Positions 46,124 through 52,957 of a stretch of 59,587 nt of DNA are shown piece by piece. The position numbers and the translations under genes are program-made. Position 1 is the stretch's first letter; every line of letters begins with the position of its first letter. Origin of the DNA: a virus; the IMG/VR virus record IMGVR_UViG_3300029309_000030, positions 1-59,587 of that record; one strand, given 5' to 3'. A model generated the notes under the pieces. It was not told the DNA's origin, searched no databases, and worked only from the letters and a program-made list of their open reading frames with translations.

Positions 46124-46659
46124 TAATTAAAACCTCTTATTCTCTTCAAATCACGAGCGACTTCTTCGTCAGTGACAGGTTTGTTAGTTTTGCGACGGTA
46201 TGAATCAGGTACAATTGATTGTCTAGCAGCGCTTCTTATTGTAGCAAAGAAGTTCTGTAATTCTTCGTCACTCATTGGTGTATTGAAATCTCTTGGTTCG
46301 TCACTAGCAACGGGCGGTGCGTTAAGTTGGGCTTCGAGTGCTGCTGCCTGTTCTCTAAACCTACGAGCATCGCCGGGGTTGCGAGAAAAGTCTGCTTGTG
46401 TATTGAGGTCAAGAACTTGTAAATCTGGCTGTGTTTCATAAATTCTAGTTCCACCAAGAGAGGGGAAGCCGCCAAAAAAAGGACCGGGTTTTGCGCCACT
46501 AGGTCCGTAACCTAATGTATTACCACGAGGTGTATAGGTTTCTCGCATTTGCTGCATAGTTTGAAAGTGCCTCATGTCTTTTTCTGGTGTATCTTCAAAG
46601 TCTAGCACGCTAGGTTGAAGAGCCTTAAGGACAGACCAAGCAGATTCAAACGGATTCAT
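46123..46659 (-). CDS. AW-LLK motif protein
   Basis: The product has 178 residues from ATG 46659, with GGGGGAG upstream and a 4-nt overlap with the preceding stop. It starts MNPFESAWSVLKAL, then an acidic stretch, a Gly/Pro-rich extended middle, and a helical C-terminus (DEEVARDLKRIRGFN). No catalytic motif was seen. It belongs to the run of genes whose only common feature is the N-terminal helix. Confidence 0.65.
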   Translation of the reverse strand: MNPFESAWSVLKALQPSVLDFEDTPEKDMRHFQTMQQMRETYTPRGNTLGYGPSGAKPGPFFGGFPSLGGTRIYETQPDLQVLDLNTQADFSRNPGDARRFREQAAALEAQLNAPPVASDEPRDFNTPMSDEELQNFFATIRSAARQSIVPDSYRRKTNKPVTDEEVARDLKRIRGFN

Positions 46660-47303
46660 TTCTTCTCCCCCTTTTTCTTACGGAATTTGCCTCGGCAGTA
46701 TTGCACCGCCCAGCCGTTCGCATAAGCAGAGGGGTAAACTTTGAACTTACGCTTGGCTGCTGCTTTACCAGCAGGGCACAACTTTTTTTCTAAGAAGTCA
46801 AATGCATTGTCTATACCAACACAGTGCCCACAATCGCAACCCTTAGCCATGTCATCGGTAGGCTCGTGAGTATAGATGTCGCCATCTTCGTGAACAAATA
46901 TTTTACCTTGACGAATCATATCGTTAAGAGTAGATTTTAATTTTTCTTCATCGGGCACCACCTTTCTAAGATTTTTCATACCCAAAGCGCCACCTTCTTT
47001 TTCTATTTCACGCAAGATAACCTGCTCAGTATCTTCCATAGCCTTTTTCAACTGAGGATGAAACTTCATAGTTACCTTTTTAGCATCTTTTTTGACTGAT
47101 TTACCGTCGACTAATACTTCGATTGGATATGGTTCGTGTTTATCATACCAATAGGCCATTTCGTAGCCACCGTTCTTTAACAGTTTAACAAGTAAGCCTC
47201 TTTCATAATCTTTATCTTCGGCTTGAAGCACCATTTCTTTACCTCTCGGTAAAGTCAAATCTGGGTCTTTTTGCTTCTTTAGAAGTTCCCACCACGCTGT
47301 CAT
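46656..47303 (-). CDS. AW-LLK motif protein with CPAGKAAAKRKF-type C-terminal domain
   Basis: ATG 47303 is chosen: AGGTGG lies 8 nt upstream and it overlaps the previous stop as TAATG. The 215-residue product opens MTAWWELLKKQKDP. A beta/helical middle (LVKLLKNGGYEMAYWYDKHEPYPIEVLVDGKSV) and a winged-helix-like segment (EEKLKSTLNDMIRQGKIFVHEDGDIY) follow, then CDCGHC and a basic end (CPAGKAAAKRKFKVYPSAYANGWAVQYC). The latter is a small recurrent domain in marine phage and giant virus proteins. Nucleic-acid binding is likely. Confidence 0.7.
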   Translation of the reverse strand: MTAWWELLKKQKDPDLTLPRGKEMVLQAEDKDYERGLLVKLLKNGGYEMAYWYDKHEPYPIEVLVDGKSVKKDAKKVTMKFHPQLKKAMEDTEQVILREIEKEGGALGMKNLRKVVPDEEKLKSTLNDMIRQGKIFVHEDGDIYTHEPTDDMAKGCDCGHCVGIDNAFDFLEKKLCPAGKAAAKRKFKVYPSAYANGWAVQYCRGKFRKKKGEKK

Positions 47304-47644
47304 TAACAATTCCACCTTTTCAATGCCGCACCTTTCGGTGTCAATTTGCCACCTTTACTAGTTGGACCCTTAACTCCACTCATACGAGCGCAGAACGATT
47401 TACGCCTCTTGGCTTTCTTAGAGCCGGGTTTGAGTTTACTCGGTTTGGTTGTAACTGGTCTTTTCAGGTTTGCACCTGTTTTGCGCTTAGCCTCAGCACG
47501 ACCTTTAGCACTCAGGCCGCCTGTCCGAGCATGTTTCTTTTTATTATAGCCATGGAACGGTTTTGACTTTGCTTTTAACACTTCAAAAGCGAGTTCAGCG
47601 GGACTACAACAGTCACAAAACTGAAACTCAAAGTCTCCGCCCAT
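47303..47644 (-). CDS. DUF6321-type basic protein with AW-like helix
   Basis: The product has 113 residues from ATG 47644. It starts with CDCCSPAELAFEVLKAK, a variant of the shared helix with Phe in place of Trp, followed by a strongly basic domain: ARTGGLSAKGRAEAKRKTGANLKRPVTT, then KAKRRKSFCARMSGVKGPT and ALKRWNC. This matches the DUF6321 pattern seen in cyanophages and giant viruses. It is likely a DNA-binding or virion-packaged protein. It forms a trio with the two adjacent basic-domain genes. Confidence 0.75.
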   Translation of the reverse strand: MGGDFEFQFCDCCSPAELAFEVLKAKSKPFHGYNKKKHARTGGLSAKGRAEAKRKTGANLKRPVTTKPSKLKPGSKKAKRRKSFCARMSGVKGPTSKGGKLTPKGAALKRWNC

Positions 47645-47770
47645 ACTGCGCCTAAGTAAGAACTAAACAAAAAGATAGTGGTCGTGCGGGGAAAAGAGGT
47701 TATAGGATGAAGAAAACCGAACATCAGGGAAATACCAAAAACCGCAGACCAAACTCGGCTTTGCTTTCGT

Positions 47771-47780
47771 ATATATAAAC
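47771..47780 (-). promoter_or_regulatory. Possible TATA box for the basic-domain gene set
   Basis: On the leftward strand GTTTATATAT lies about 130 nt before the ATG at 47644, in a gap of about 136 nt with no coding frame. If used, transcripts would begin near 47750 with a leader of about 105 nt. The evidence is composition and the gap only. Confidence 0.3.
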
Positions 47781-47924
47781 TCAACTCATGTCTAAAGTAA
47801 ATTCACCGCATTCTGTACAGAACCAAGCGATACCACGGAAGATGCCCGACTTTTTGATGTAAACCCGCTTTGTGGGATGGTAGCCACAATGAGAACATTC
47901 CTTACTTCTTTGTTTGCCTTTCAT
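47781..47924 (-). CDS. 47-residue zinc-ribbon protein
   Basis: ATG 47924 has GGTGAAAAAG upstream and overlaps the end of the preceding gene by 23 nt. The product has two knuckles, CSHCG (10-14) and CTECG (36-40), with a basic hairpin between them (PTKRVYIKKSGIFRGIAWF). Four cysteines in a 47-residue protein make a classic zinc ribbon, perhaps binding RNA polymerase, DNA or another viral protein. The coding pattern and ribosome site make it credible despite its size. Confidence 0.7.
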   Translation of the reverse strand: MKGKQRSKECSHCGYHPTKRVYIKKSGIFRGIAWFCTECGEFTLDMS

Positions 47925-48144
47925 CTTTTTCACCTTGCTTCAACTTCTCCATGGCGTTGTATCTGAGTACTCTGACCATCGAAGACAAATCTTTGACTTC
48001 TGACTGAGTAGATTCTAATTTTTTAGCAATAGTATAGATTGCCAAGGCTAAAGCGACTATACTTAGGCCAGTAATTAAATCCCAGAACATGCTTGTGGGT
48101 AAACGATACCCTACTTGAACTTTGGTGTCACTTAGTAACTTCAA
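47902..48144 (-). CDS. Single-pass membrane protein with coiled-coil tail
   Basis: The product has 80 residues from TTG 48144, overlapping the previous stop; the start is uncertain because no clear ribosome site is seen. One membrane segment (MFWDLITGLSIVALALAIYTIA) is followed by a charged coiled coil (KKLESTQSEVKDLSSMVRVLRYNAMEKLKQGEKDE). Its topology resembles small phage lysis or virion-anchoring proteins, but no signature was recognised. Confidence 0.6.
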   Translation of the reverse strand: MKLLSDTKVQVGYRLPTSMFWDLITGLSIVALALAIYTIAKKLESTQSEVKDLSSMVRVLRYNAMEKLKQGEKDERQTKK

Positions 48145-49067
48145 GCAGTTTGGTCAACAGCGGTTTGTCGAGCGCCGCCTTGCTTTCCAAGTTGCCTCGC
48201 AAGTTCCATTAACCTTACTTGACTCATGGCCTGTGGGTCAACAGTTCTCCTAAGTCTTGTTTGTAGTGGGATTACTCTTTCATTCATAGGTGCTGAGCGA
48301 GGCCCCATACCTTGAGGTTGGTCTGGTCTCATGGTAAATCCGGTCATAGACTCTTGGGGTCTGAAAGGGTTGGGTTGATTATCAATTGATTGCCGTGTTC
48401 TAATTCCTCTTCGACCTCCACGACCTGCTGTTTCTAATTGTTCGTTGATTCCGCCAGACTTTGGTTCAGGCTTCAAGTCTACTTCTGCTGGTCTGTCAAA
48501 CTCAGTGCTCTGCTGTTGAGCAAACTGTTCGAGTATATCTGCTGTATTTTGAGCAACGGTAGGCTTGCCTGTTCTTTCTTGTTGAGTTTCTACAGGTTTA
48601 GTATCTCTTCTAAGCCTTGTTGGACTTGCTACACCGACATTTGTTCGGAGCATGCCTTCTTTCATTCGGTAAGGAGTAAAGCCTTGTTCGCCTCTAGCAC
48701 CGCTTTCCATCCTACGCCTTGCAGCACCTACTCCTCTACGAGCCATACCTCTTTCCGGTTGAGTCATAAAGGCTTCTTCCGGCATAGTTTCTGTGATTGG
48801 TATAGATTCATATGCGTCAAGGTTTCTACCGCTGCCCATTCTTGACATGGTAGTCTCACCTAATGGAGTAATGTCTTGCATGACTGTGGGGTAGCCCTGC
48901 CTTGTTGCACCAGAAAAGTCAACAAAAGGAGGTAGACCTTGTGCGCCTTCTCTTCTTTGCCTTTCTATCATGCTAATCAAGGTATCAGGTCGCAAAGACC
49001 CCATTCCACCTTGTGCCAAAGGGTCTGCCTTTAGTAATGCCCACGCCTGCTCAAAGGCTCTCATCAT
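48141..49067 (-). CDS. AW-LLK motif protein, Arg/Gln-rich
   Basis: The product has 308 residues from ATG 49067 (a second ATG follows). It opens MMRAFEQAWALLKADP, one of the clearest copies of the shared helix. The remainder is Arg/Gln/Pro/Met/Gly-rich and probably disordered (RRGVGAARRRMESGARGEQG; RTRQSIDNQPNPFRPQ). The high basic content suggests nucleic-acid contact. It is directly downstream of the lyase gene, with 17 nt between. Confidence 0.65.
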   Translation of the reverse strand: MMRAFEQAWALLKADPLAQGGMGSLRPDTLISMIERQRREGAQGLPPFVDFSGATRQGYPTVMQDITPLGETTMSRMGSGRNLDAYESIPITETMPEEAFMTQPERGMARRGVGAARRRMESGARGEQGFTPYRMKEGMLRTNVGVASPTRLRRDTKPVETQQERTGKPTVAQNTADILEQFAQQQSTEFDRPAEVDLKPEPKSGGINEQLETAGRGGRRGIRTRQSIDNQPNPFRPQESMTGFTMRPDQPQGMGPRSAPMNERVIPLQTRLRRTVDPQAMSQVRLMELARQLGKQGGARQTAVDQTA

Positions 49068-49084
49068 GTGTGGCGTAGGAACAC

Positions 49085-49912
49085 CTAAGATAAAAGAACA
49101 TTGGTTAAAGAACGAGCGATTCGAGCAGCATCAGCGAGGTCTTCTTCCTGTAAACCACAGTCAAAACCCCATGCGTTTAGATGGCGTACCAAGGTCTGAG
49201 TGCTTAGGTTAGCCCCACTACCCTCGGCAAACGGACAGCCGCCAAGTCCGTTAATACTACTGTCAAACTGCTTGATGCCATTGAACAAACCGCTTCTTAC
49301 CAAAGCAAGCGCTCGCTGCTCATCTCCTTTGTGATGTAAATGTAAGCCCGGCACTAGTCCTTCGTCAAGTGCCATCTCAGCCCAAAGTGCAACTTCTTGT
49401 TCACTTGCTACGCCGACAGTATCGGCAAACACTACAGTGTTGCCAAACATCTTAGCATCTCTCAGACAAGAAAACATGGTCTGTGGCTTGATAACTCCAC
49501 TGTAAGGGCTACCGAAAGCCATGCTGATGTAAACTCTGACATTTTCTTTGGGCACTTTGTCCATGAAAGTTTTGTACATCAAAACTATTTCTTGCCGTGT
49601 CTTACCCATATTGTTAATGTTAAAAGTCTCACAGGGGCTAAAAACTATGTTAATTTTTTCTACACCAGTTTTGACAGCCCGGTCATAGCCCCGCTTATTC
49701 ATTACCAACCCGGCACCAAAGCCAGTGAACACTTTTTCCGCATCAGCCATTTGAGGTAAACGCTTAGGATGTGCAAAACTAACTTCTTCGATGTTTTCTA
49801 TACCTGCTCTATAAAGTGCGTTAATGAGATTCTTTTTGTCGTCTGTGTCGATGATGTGCTCAAGGTATTGTAAACCGTCACGAGGACCGACCTCATAGAC
49901 GGTTACTTTCAT
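49085..49912 (-). CDS. HMG-CoA lyase-like DRE-TIM metallolyase
   Basis: The 275-residue TIM-barrel enzyme starts at ATG 49912, overlapping the upstream stop by 4 nt. Hallmarks of hydroxymethylglutaryl-CoA lyase are present: VGPRDGLQ (Arg11, Asp12), His191 and His193 in GLHLHH, the signature GLGGCPFA with Cys226, and Asn235 as a further likely metal ligand. In that family these cleave HMG-CoA to acetoacetate and acetyl-CoA. The complete catalytic set suggests an active enzyme, either on HMG-CoA or a related 3-hydroxy-acyl substrate. As an auxiliary metabolic gene in a virus it could redirect host leucine breakdown or isoprenoid precursor supply; the true substrate cannot be read from sequence. 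Confidence 0.85.
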   Translation of the reverse strand: MKVTVYEVGPRDGLQYLEHIIDTDDKKNLINALYRAGIENIEEVSFAHPKRLPQMADAEKVFTGFGAGLVMNKRGYDRAVKTGVEKINIVFSPCETFNINNMGKTRQEIVLMYKTFMDKVPKENVRVYISMAFGSPYSGVIKPQTMFSCLRDAKMFGNTVVFADTVGVASEQEVALWAEMALDEGLVPGLHLHHKGDEQRALALVRSGLFNGIKQFDSSINGLGGCPFAEGSGANLSTQTLVRHLNAWGFDCGLQEEDLADAARIARSLTNVLLS

Positions 49913-50085
49913 TCAATCCCCTTCCTCATACCGTCAAAACAAGCCTGATGAAACTTTTCAACTTCTTCGTCACTACTAAAGACTTTGAAGTCAGTAGTTT
50001 TGTCATTAATTATCGCAAACCAAGCCCATGCGTAGCCTATAAGAAAGGCCACTAAAAAATATCCAAGTAGTGTAACAGCACCCAT
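49909..50085 (-). CDS. 58-residue membrane protein coupled to the lyase gene
   Basis: The ATG at 50085 opens a frame ending in an ATGA overlap with the lyase start. The N-terminal membrane helix (VTLLGYFLVAFLIGYAWAWFAII) is followed by a short acidic cytoplasmic tail (FSSDEEVEKFHQACFDGMRKG). No strong ribosome binding site was found. The stop-start overlap and protein-like composition support it. Function unknown. Confidence 0.6.
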   Translation of the reverse strand: MGAVTLLGYFLVAFLIGYAWAWFAIINDKTTDFKVFSSDEEVEKFHQACFDGMRKGIE

Positions 50086-50116
50086 GTCGGAGCCTAAAGT
50101 GGTTTAAAAATTAAAC

Positions 50117-50656
50117 TTATTGGTCGAACTGTAGTGGTTGAGGTCCACTACCAGCCCTAACTTTTGCCAGCGCTTGTCCTAAAGGTGTCATACTCTGCCT
50201 TAACTGTTCAAGGTCAGGTCTGAAAGGTGCAGGGGTTAAACTACCTGCCATACCGATGTTAGCAGGCGGAGCGCTGCTCGGTACATCAGGTAGTTCTATT
50301 CCTTCTGCTTCAATATCTTCCGCTGCTCGCTGTCTTTGTAAATCAACCATTGGACCCACATTTTGGCTCGCTACATCAATATCCCTATCATAGTCGTCGG
50401 CAAAAAGGTTTGATTCTCGAATAGCATTTAAGAGGTTATCTGTGTGTTCATCTCGTGAATAAAAATCTTTTGAGTAGCCGGGAATAGAAAGATGTCGACC
50501 TAGTTCTTGAACAAGTAATTTTCGTCGGTCAGTCTCGTCGACTCTAGCATCAATCAAATCTTGCAGGTTTTTAATTTCGTCTTGTTCCATTTCTGGTCGA
50601 TAAATTTCGTGCCCACGCTGCTTAAGCAGTGTCCAAGCGTGGTCGAATGCTGTCAC
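50117..50656 (-). CDS. AW-LLK motif protein
   Basis: The product has 179 residues from GTG 50656, overlapping the previous stop. It opens MTAFDHAWTLLKQRG, then an acidic helical region (QDEIKNLQDLIDARVDETDRRKLLVQELG) and an acidic Pro-rich C-terminal half ending in a possible helix (LEQLRQSMTPLGQALAKV). It is the third of four consecutive genes with the same N-terminal helix but otherwise unrelated bodies. Confidence 0.65.
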   Translation of the reverse strand: MTAFDHAWTLLKQRGHEIYRPEMEQDEIKNLQDLIDARVDETDRRKLLVQELGRHLSIPGYSKDFYSRDEHTDNLLNAIRESNLFADDYDRDIDVASQNVGPMVDLQRQRAAEDIEAEGIELPDVPSSAPPANIGMAGSLTPAPFRPDLEQLRQSMTPLGQALAKVRAGSGPQPLQFDQ

Positions 50657-51111
50657 TGTTGTTGGCCTCCACCTAGTGGACCAAACCTTTTAGGTCTACC
50701 TACATCATGGAATTGAAAATCAGTAAACCTTTCTGGGTCTCCTCCTCTTGAAACACTCATTCCGGGTGCAACGCCTAATTTTTTAGGACCAGCGGGTAAA
50801 CCGAGGACTTTAGGCTGGTCAACGCTTCTACCACGATAGGAAAAAAACGGTGTTTCGTGTATGTAAGGGTCAAATTTGTCACCGTAGTAAAGTCGATTAA
50901 TGTCTGCTGCGATAAGTTCTGTCGTCATTGCGTCTATAGCCGCCCGTTCTATTTCATCTCTCGTTGCTCTACCGTCTGGGCCGGGCTCATCTGGTGCATT
51001 TCTTGCCATATCCATATATGCTGCTGCGTGTGAACGACCTAAGCCTTCTCCACCTGATAAATCACTAAAGTCTGCTTTTAAAAATGCCCATGCTTGCTCG
51101 AATGCTGTCAT
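50653..51111 (-). CDS. AW-LLK motif protein
   Basis: The product has 152 residues from ATG 51111 with GGTGAACA upstream. It opens MTAFEQAWAFLKADF. The body is acidic and helical (ATRDEIERAAIDAMTTELIAADINRLYYGD), with a Gly/Pro-rich C-terminus. No catalytic motif or membrane segment is visible. Confidence 0.65.
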   Translation of the reverse strand: MTAFEQAWAFLKADFSDLSGGEGLGRSHAAAYMDMARNAPDEPGPDGRATRDEIERAAIDAMTTELIAADINRLYYGDKFDPYIHETPFFSYRGRSVDQPKVLGLPAGPKKLGVAPGMSVSRGGDPERFTDFQFHDVGRPKRFGPLGGGQQQ

Positions 51112-51117
51112 TGTTGT

Positions 51118-51765
51118 TCACCGTCTTGAAAAAGATGTTCCGAGTCCAGCCTGTTGTAAATTTCCACCAGTGGAATATGGGAACCTATTGGTTTCCATAA
51201 TAGAAGGTGCGTTTGCACCGAAAGTCAACGCTCTTTGTTGCTCAGGTGTAAGTTCTGGCTCTAGTGAAGGTGCGTAATCATCCATAAGATGTTCTCCGGC
51301 TTCTATCTGTTCGGGCGTGAATTGACTCATGAAAAGTTTATCCATCAATTCCTGTGTAGAGCCTGCTGGCGGCCTGTGAGTTCTTGGGACCCCACCGGCG
51401 TAAGTTTCTTGTCGATAATTTAGCGGCACTGGTGGATGAACGCCCGGATTCTCTGCAACAAATCGTGCTCTTCGGTCAGGATACATAAGTGGTCCTTGGT
51501 CAAACTGTTGAACTCTTGACATACCTTCTCTAGGTGCAAGAGGGAAACTACCTAACTGTTCTCTAAACATGGCAGCCGCTAAATCTGTATGGGGATGCAT
51601 AGCCCTGCGACCTGATTCTGTAACAGTATCAATACCTCCGAACCTATTTGGTTTACCAAGTTCCCTTGCCGACTCCTTTAATCGTCGACGCTCTATATCA
51701 AAAGTCGAGCCGGGGCCCGTAAATTGTTTGAGGACTGTCCATGCTTGCTCAAAAGCCCCGACCAT
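51118..51765 (-). CDS. AW-LLK motif protein
   Basis: ATG 51765 places the shared helix (MVGAFEQAWTVLKQF) at the N-terminus as in its neighbours; the frame is open further upstream to 51858 but those residues look uncharacteristic. The 215-residue body is Arg/Pro-rich and extended (PREGMSRVQQFDQGPLMYPDRRARF) with one acidic helix (FTPEQIEAGEHLMDDYAP). Function unknown. Confidence 0.65.
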   Translation of the reverse strand: MVGAFEQAWTVLKQFTGPGSTFDIERRRLKESARELGKPNRFGGIDTVTESGRRAMHPHTDLAAAMFREQLGSFPLAPREGMSRVQQFDQGPLMYPDRRARFVAENPGVHPPVPLNYRQETYAGGVPRTHRPPAGSTQELMDKLFMSQFTPEQIEAGEHLMDDYAPSLEPELTPEQQRALTFGANAPSIMETNRFPYSTGGNLQQAGLGTSFSRR

Positions 51766-51799
51766 GTAAGCCCTATGACCGTTGAAGATAAAAGCGTTA

Positions 51800-52339
51800 C
51801 TAGATATTATCGTAGACCGCATCGGTAGGCAGGCCGTGATAATCAGCGTAGTCTTCACTTAGTTCATGGCTCCAAGGTTGCTTGCTTTCTTTGTCGTAAG
51901 CATAAACAAAATGCTGGTCTCCATCTAAGTTGGTGCGTATGTGAGGGCGTTCATGAGCACCGTCGAGCACACCCTCGTCAACTAATTTGTTCCAATAACC
52001 AGCCGAATGCCTCTCAACATTGGTTACATGTGTGCCATCTAATTCGTGTTCAAAATGTGCGTGTCCTTGGTCAATCATGTCTTGAATATACTGACGAGAC
52101 TTGTTCTGTCCCCTAACTGGTTCAGCCATCTCAAAATTATTTATCAGCAAACTGTTTAGATAATAATCAGGTCTCATGGTGCCACGAGCCATGCCGTCTT
52201 CTGACTGCCACATGAACCCGCCCATCTGGTCAAGATAGGGCAACATCTTGTAGTGACGACTCTGCTGCATAGGTGGTGGATTGTCATCCGTATAGACAGG
52301 AGCCTTGAGCAAACGCCAAGCCTGCTCGAAAGGGCTCAT
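51800..52339 (-). CDS. AW-LLK motif protein, first gene of the leftward block
   Basis: ATG 52339 gives MSPFEQAWRLLKAP; upstream in-frame ATG 52351 and TTG 52366 are possible but would extend through the iteron. The 179-residue product is His/Tyr/Asp-rich (QGHAHFEHELDGTHVTNVERHSAGYWNKL; LDGDQHFVYAYDKESKQPWSHEL) and seems folded, unlike some of the later ones. A TCTAAACCC iteron ends 1 nt before the ATG, so this gene adjoins the control region. No known family is recognised. Confidence 0.65.
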   Translation of the reverse strand: MSPFEQAWRLLKAPVYTDDNPPPMQQSRHYKMLPYLDQMGGFMWQSEDGMARGTMRPDYYLNSLLINNFEMAEPVRGQNKSRQYIQDMIDQGHAHFEHELDGTHVTNVERHSAGYWNKLVDEGVLDGAHERPHIRTNLDGDQHFVYAYDKESKQPWSHELSEDYADYHGLPTDAVYDNI

Positions 52340-52340
52340 G

Positions 52341-52588
52341 TCTAAACCCATGAGCGAACAGGACAAAAAGCCATCGGTTTGTTTGGTATACCAAAATTTT
52401 TCTAAAAATTTTTTTTGGTCGAGCGCCGTGTGTGGTTAAAAGGAGTCTAAACCCACATCTAAACCCAAGCCTCCGCCTAAGCGTCTAAACCCAGCGCCGT
52501 CTAAACCCGGCGTGGGTTGCAGACTAGGCGAACAGGCTCGCAGTACATCGGTCTATAGAGAAAAGGGTTTAGGCTGAAACCTAAACCC
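52341..52588. repeat. TCTAAACCC iteron cluster
   Basis: TCTAAACCC occurs at 52341, 52446, 52458, 52484 and 52500. A near copy CCTAAACCC is at 52580 and an inverted GGGTTTAG at 52565. The four central copies lie within 63 nt. Such a cluster at the junction of two divergent gene blocks is typical of initiator or regulator binding sites at a replication origin or operator. Confidence 0.7.
52390..52420. repeat. AT-rich imperfect dyad
   Basis: CCAAAATTTTT, a CTA centre, then AAAAATTTTTTTTGG form an imperfect inverted repeat made almost wholly of A and T. It lies between the first iteron and the main iteron cluster. It could be an easily melted origin element, or a promoter region for the leftward genes. 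Confidence 0.5.
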
Positions 52589-52662
52589 TAACGCAGTCAC
52601 TCGTTCTATAGAACGCTGCCCGTCGCTGCTGTCGGGCTCGCAGTGTTGCATTCTATAGAACG
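52551..52662. repeat. Three TCTATAGA palindromes
   Basis: GTCTATAGAG is at 52551, the perfect 12-nt palindrome GTTCTATAGAAC at 52603-52614, and TTCTATAGAACG at 52651. The last two are followed by similar context (CGCT). They are spaced 45-55 nt and lie just beyond the iterons, suggesting dimeric protein binding sites. Confidence 0.6.
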
Positions 52663-52764
52663 CTTCACTCATGCGTATCTAACTAAGCGGAAATTCGAGC
52701 GGGCTCCATGATAGTCATTTACAGGGGGCTAAACGCTGTACTGCGAGCCATTCGGCTGGTTCGG

Positions 52765-52796
52765 TATATAAAGAACTAATAAAGGTTAGGTAGTGA
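52765..52796 (+). promoter_or_regulatory. 32-nt promoter cassette, copy 1
   Basis: The copy begins TATATAAAGAACTAATAAAG and ends in AGG...TGA, exactly 32 nt. It is the most divergent copy in its last third. No start codon occurs 5-7 nt after it, unlike the gene-linked copies, so its transcript may be noncoding. Confidence 0.7.
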
Positions 52797-52920
52797 GAAT
52801 CACCACATCAACCAACCAACGAACCAACCAACCCGACTTGGTCGGGTCGGGTCGGCTCAGTTTTGAGCCGGTTCGCTGGGATTGGTTCGCAGTGTGGTGG
52901 TTTTCTGCTCGACCATCCGG
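52797..52920 (+). ncRNA. Possible structured RNA from promoter copy 1
   Basis: Between two promoter cassettes lie two adjacent perfect hairpins: ACCCGAC (52831-52837) with GTCGGGT (52841-52847), and CGGCTCA (52853-52859) with TGAGCCG (52864-52870). Upstream is an unstructured AACCAACC-rich segment. A 43-codon GTG frame also fits here but its product is not protein-like. No start codon follows the cassette at the usual distance. A short structured RNA is inferred. Confidence 0.35.
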
Positions 52921-52925
52921 TTGAG

Positions 52926-52957
52926 TATATAAAGAACCAATAAAGAATAGGTGCTGA
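52926..52957 (+). promoter_or_regulatory. 32-nt promoter cassette, copy 2
   Basis: The copy begins TATATAAAGAACCAATAAAG, then has AGG and TGA at the same positions as the others. It is again not followed by a start codon at 5-7 nt. It directly precedes the second hairpin-containing noncoding stretch. Confidence 0.7.

Noticed and set aside
52446-52588. CTAAACCC repeats resembling a plant-type telomere repeat
   Set aside because: Spacing is irregular, copies are few, and the location is internal between divergent gene blocks. Iterons or operator sites explain them better.
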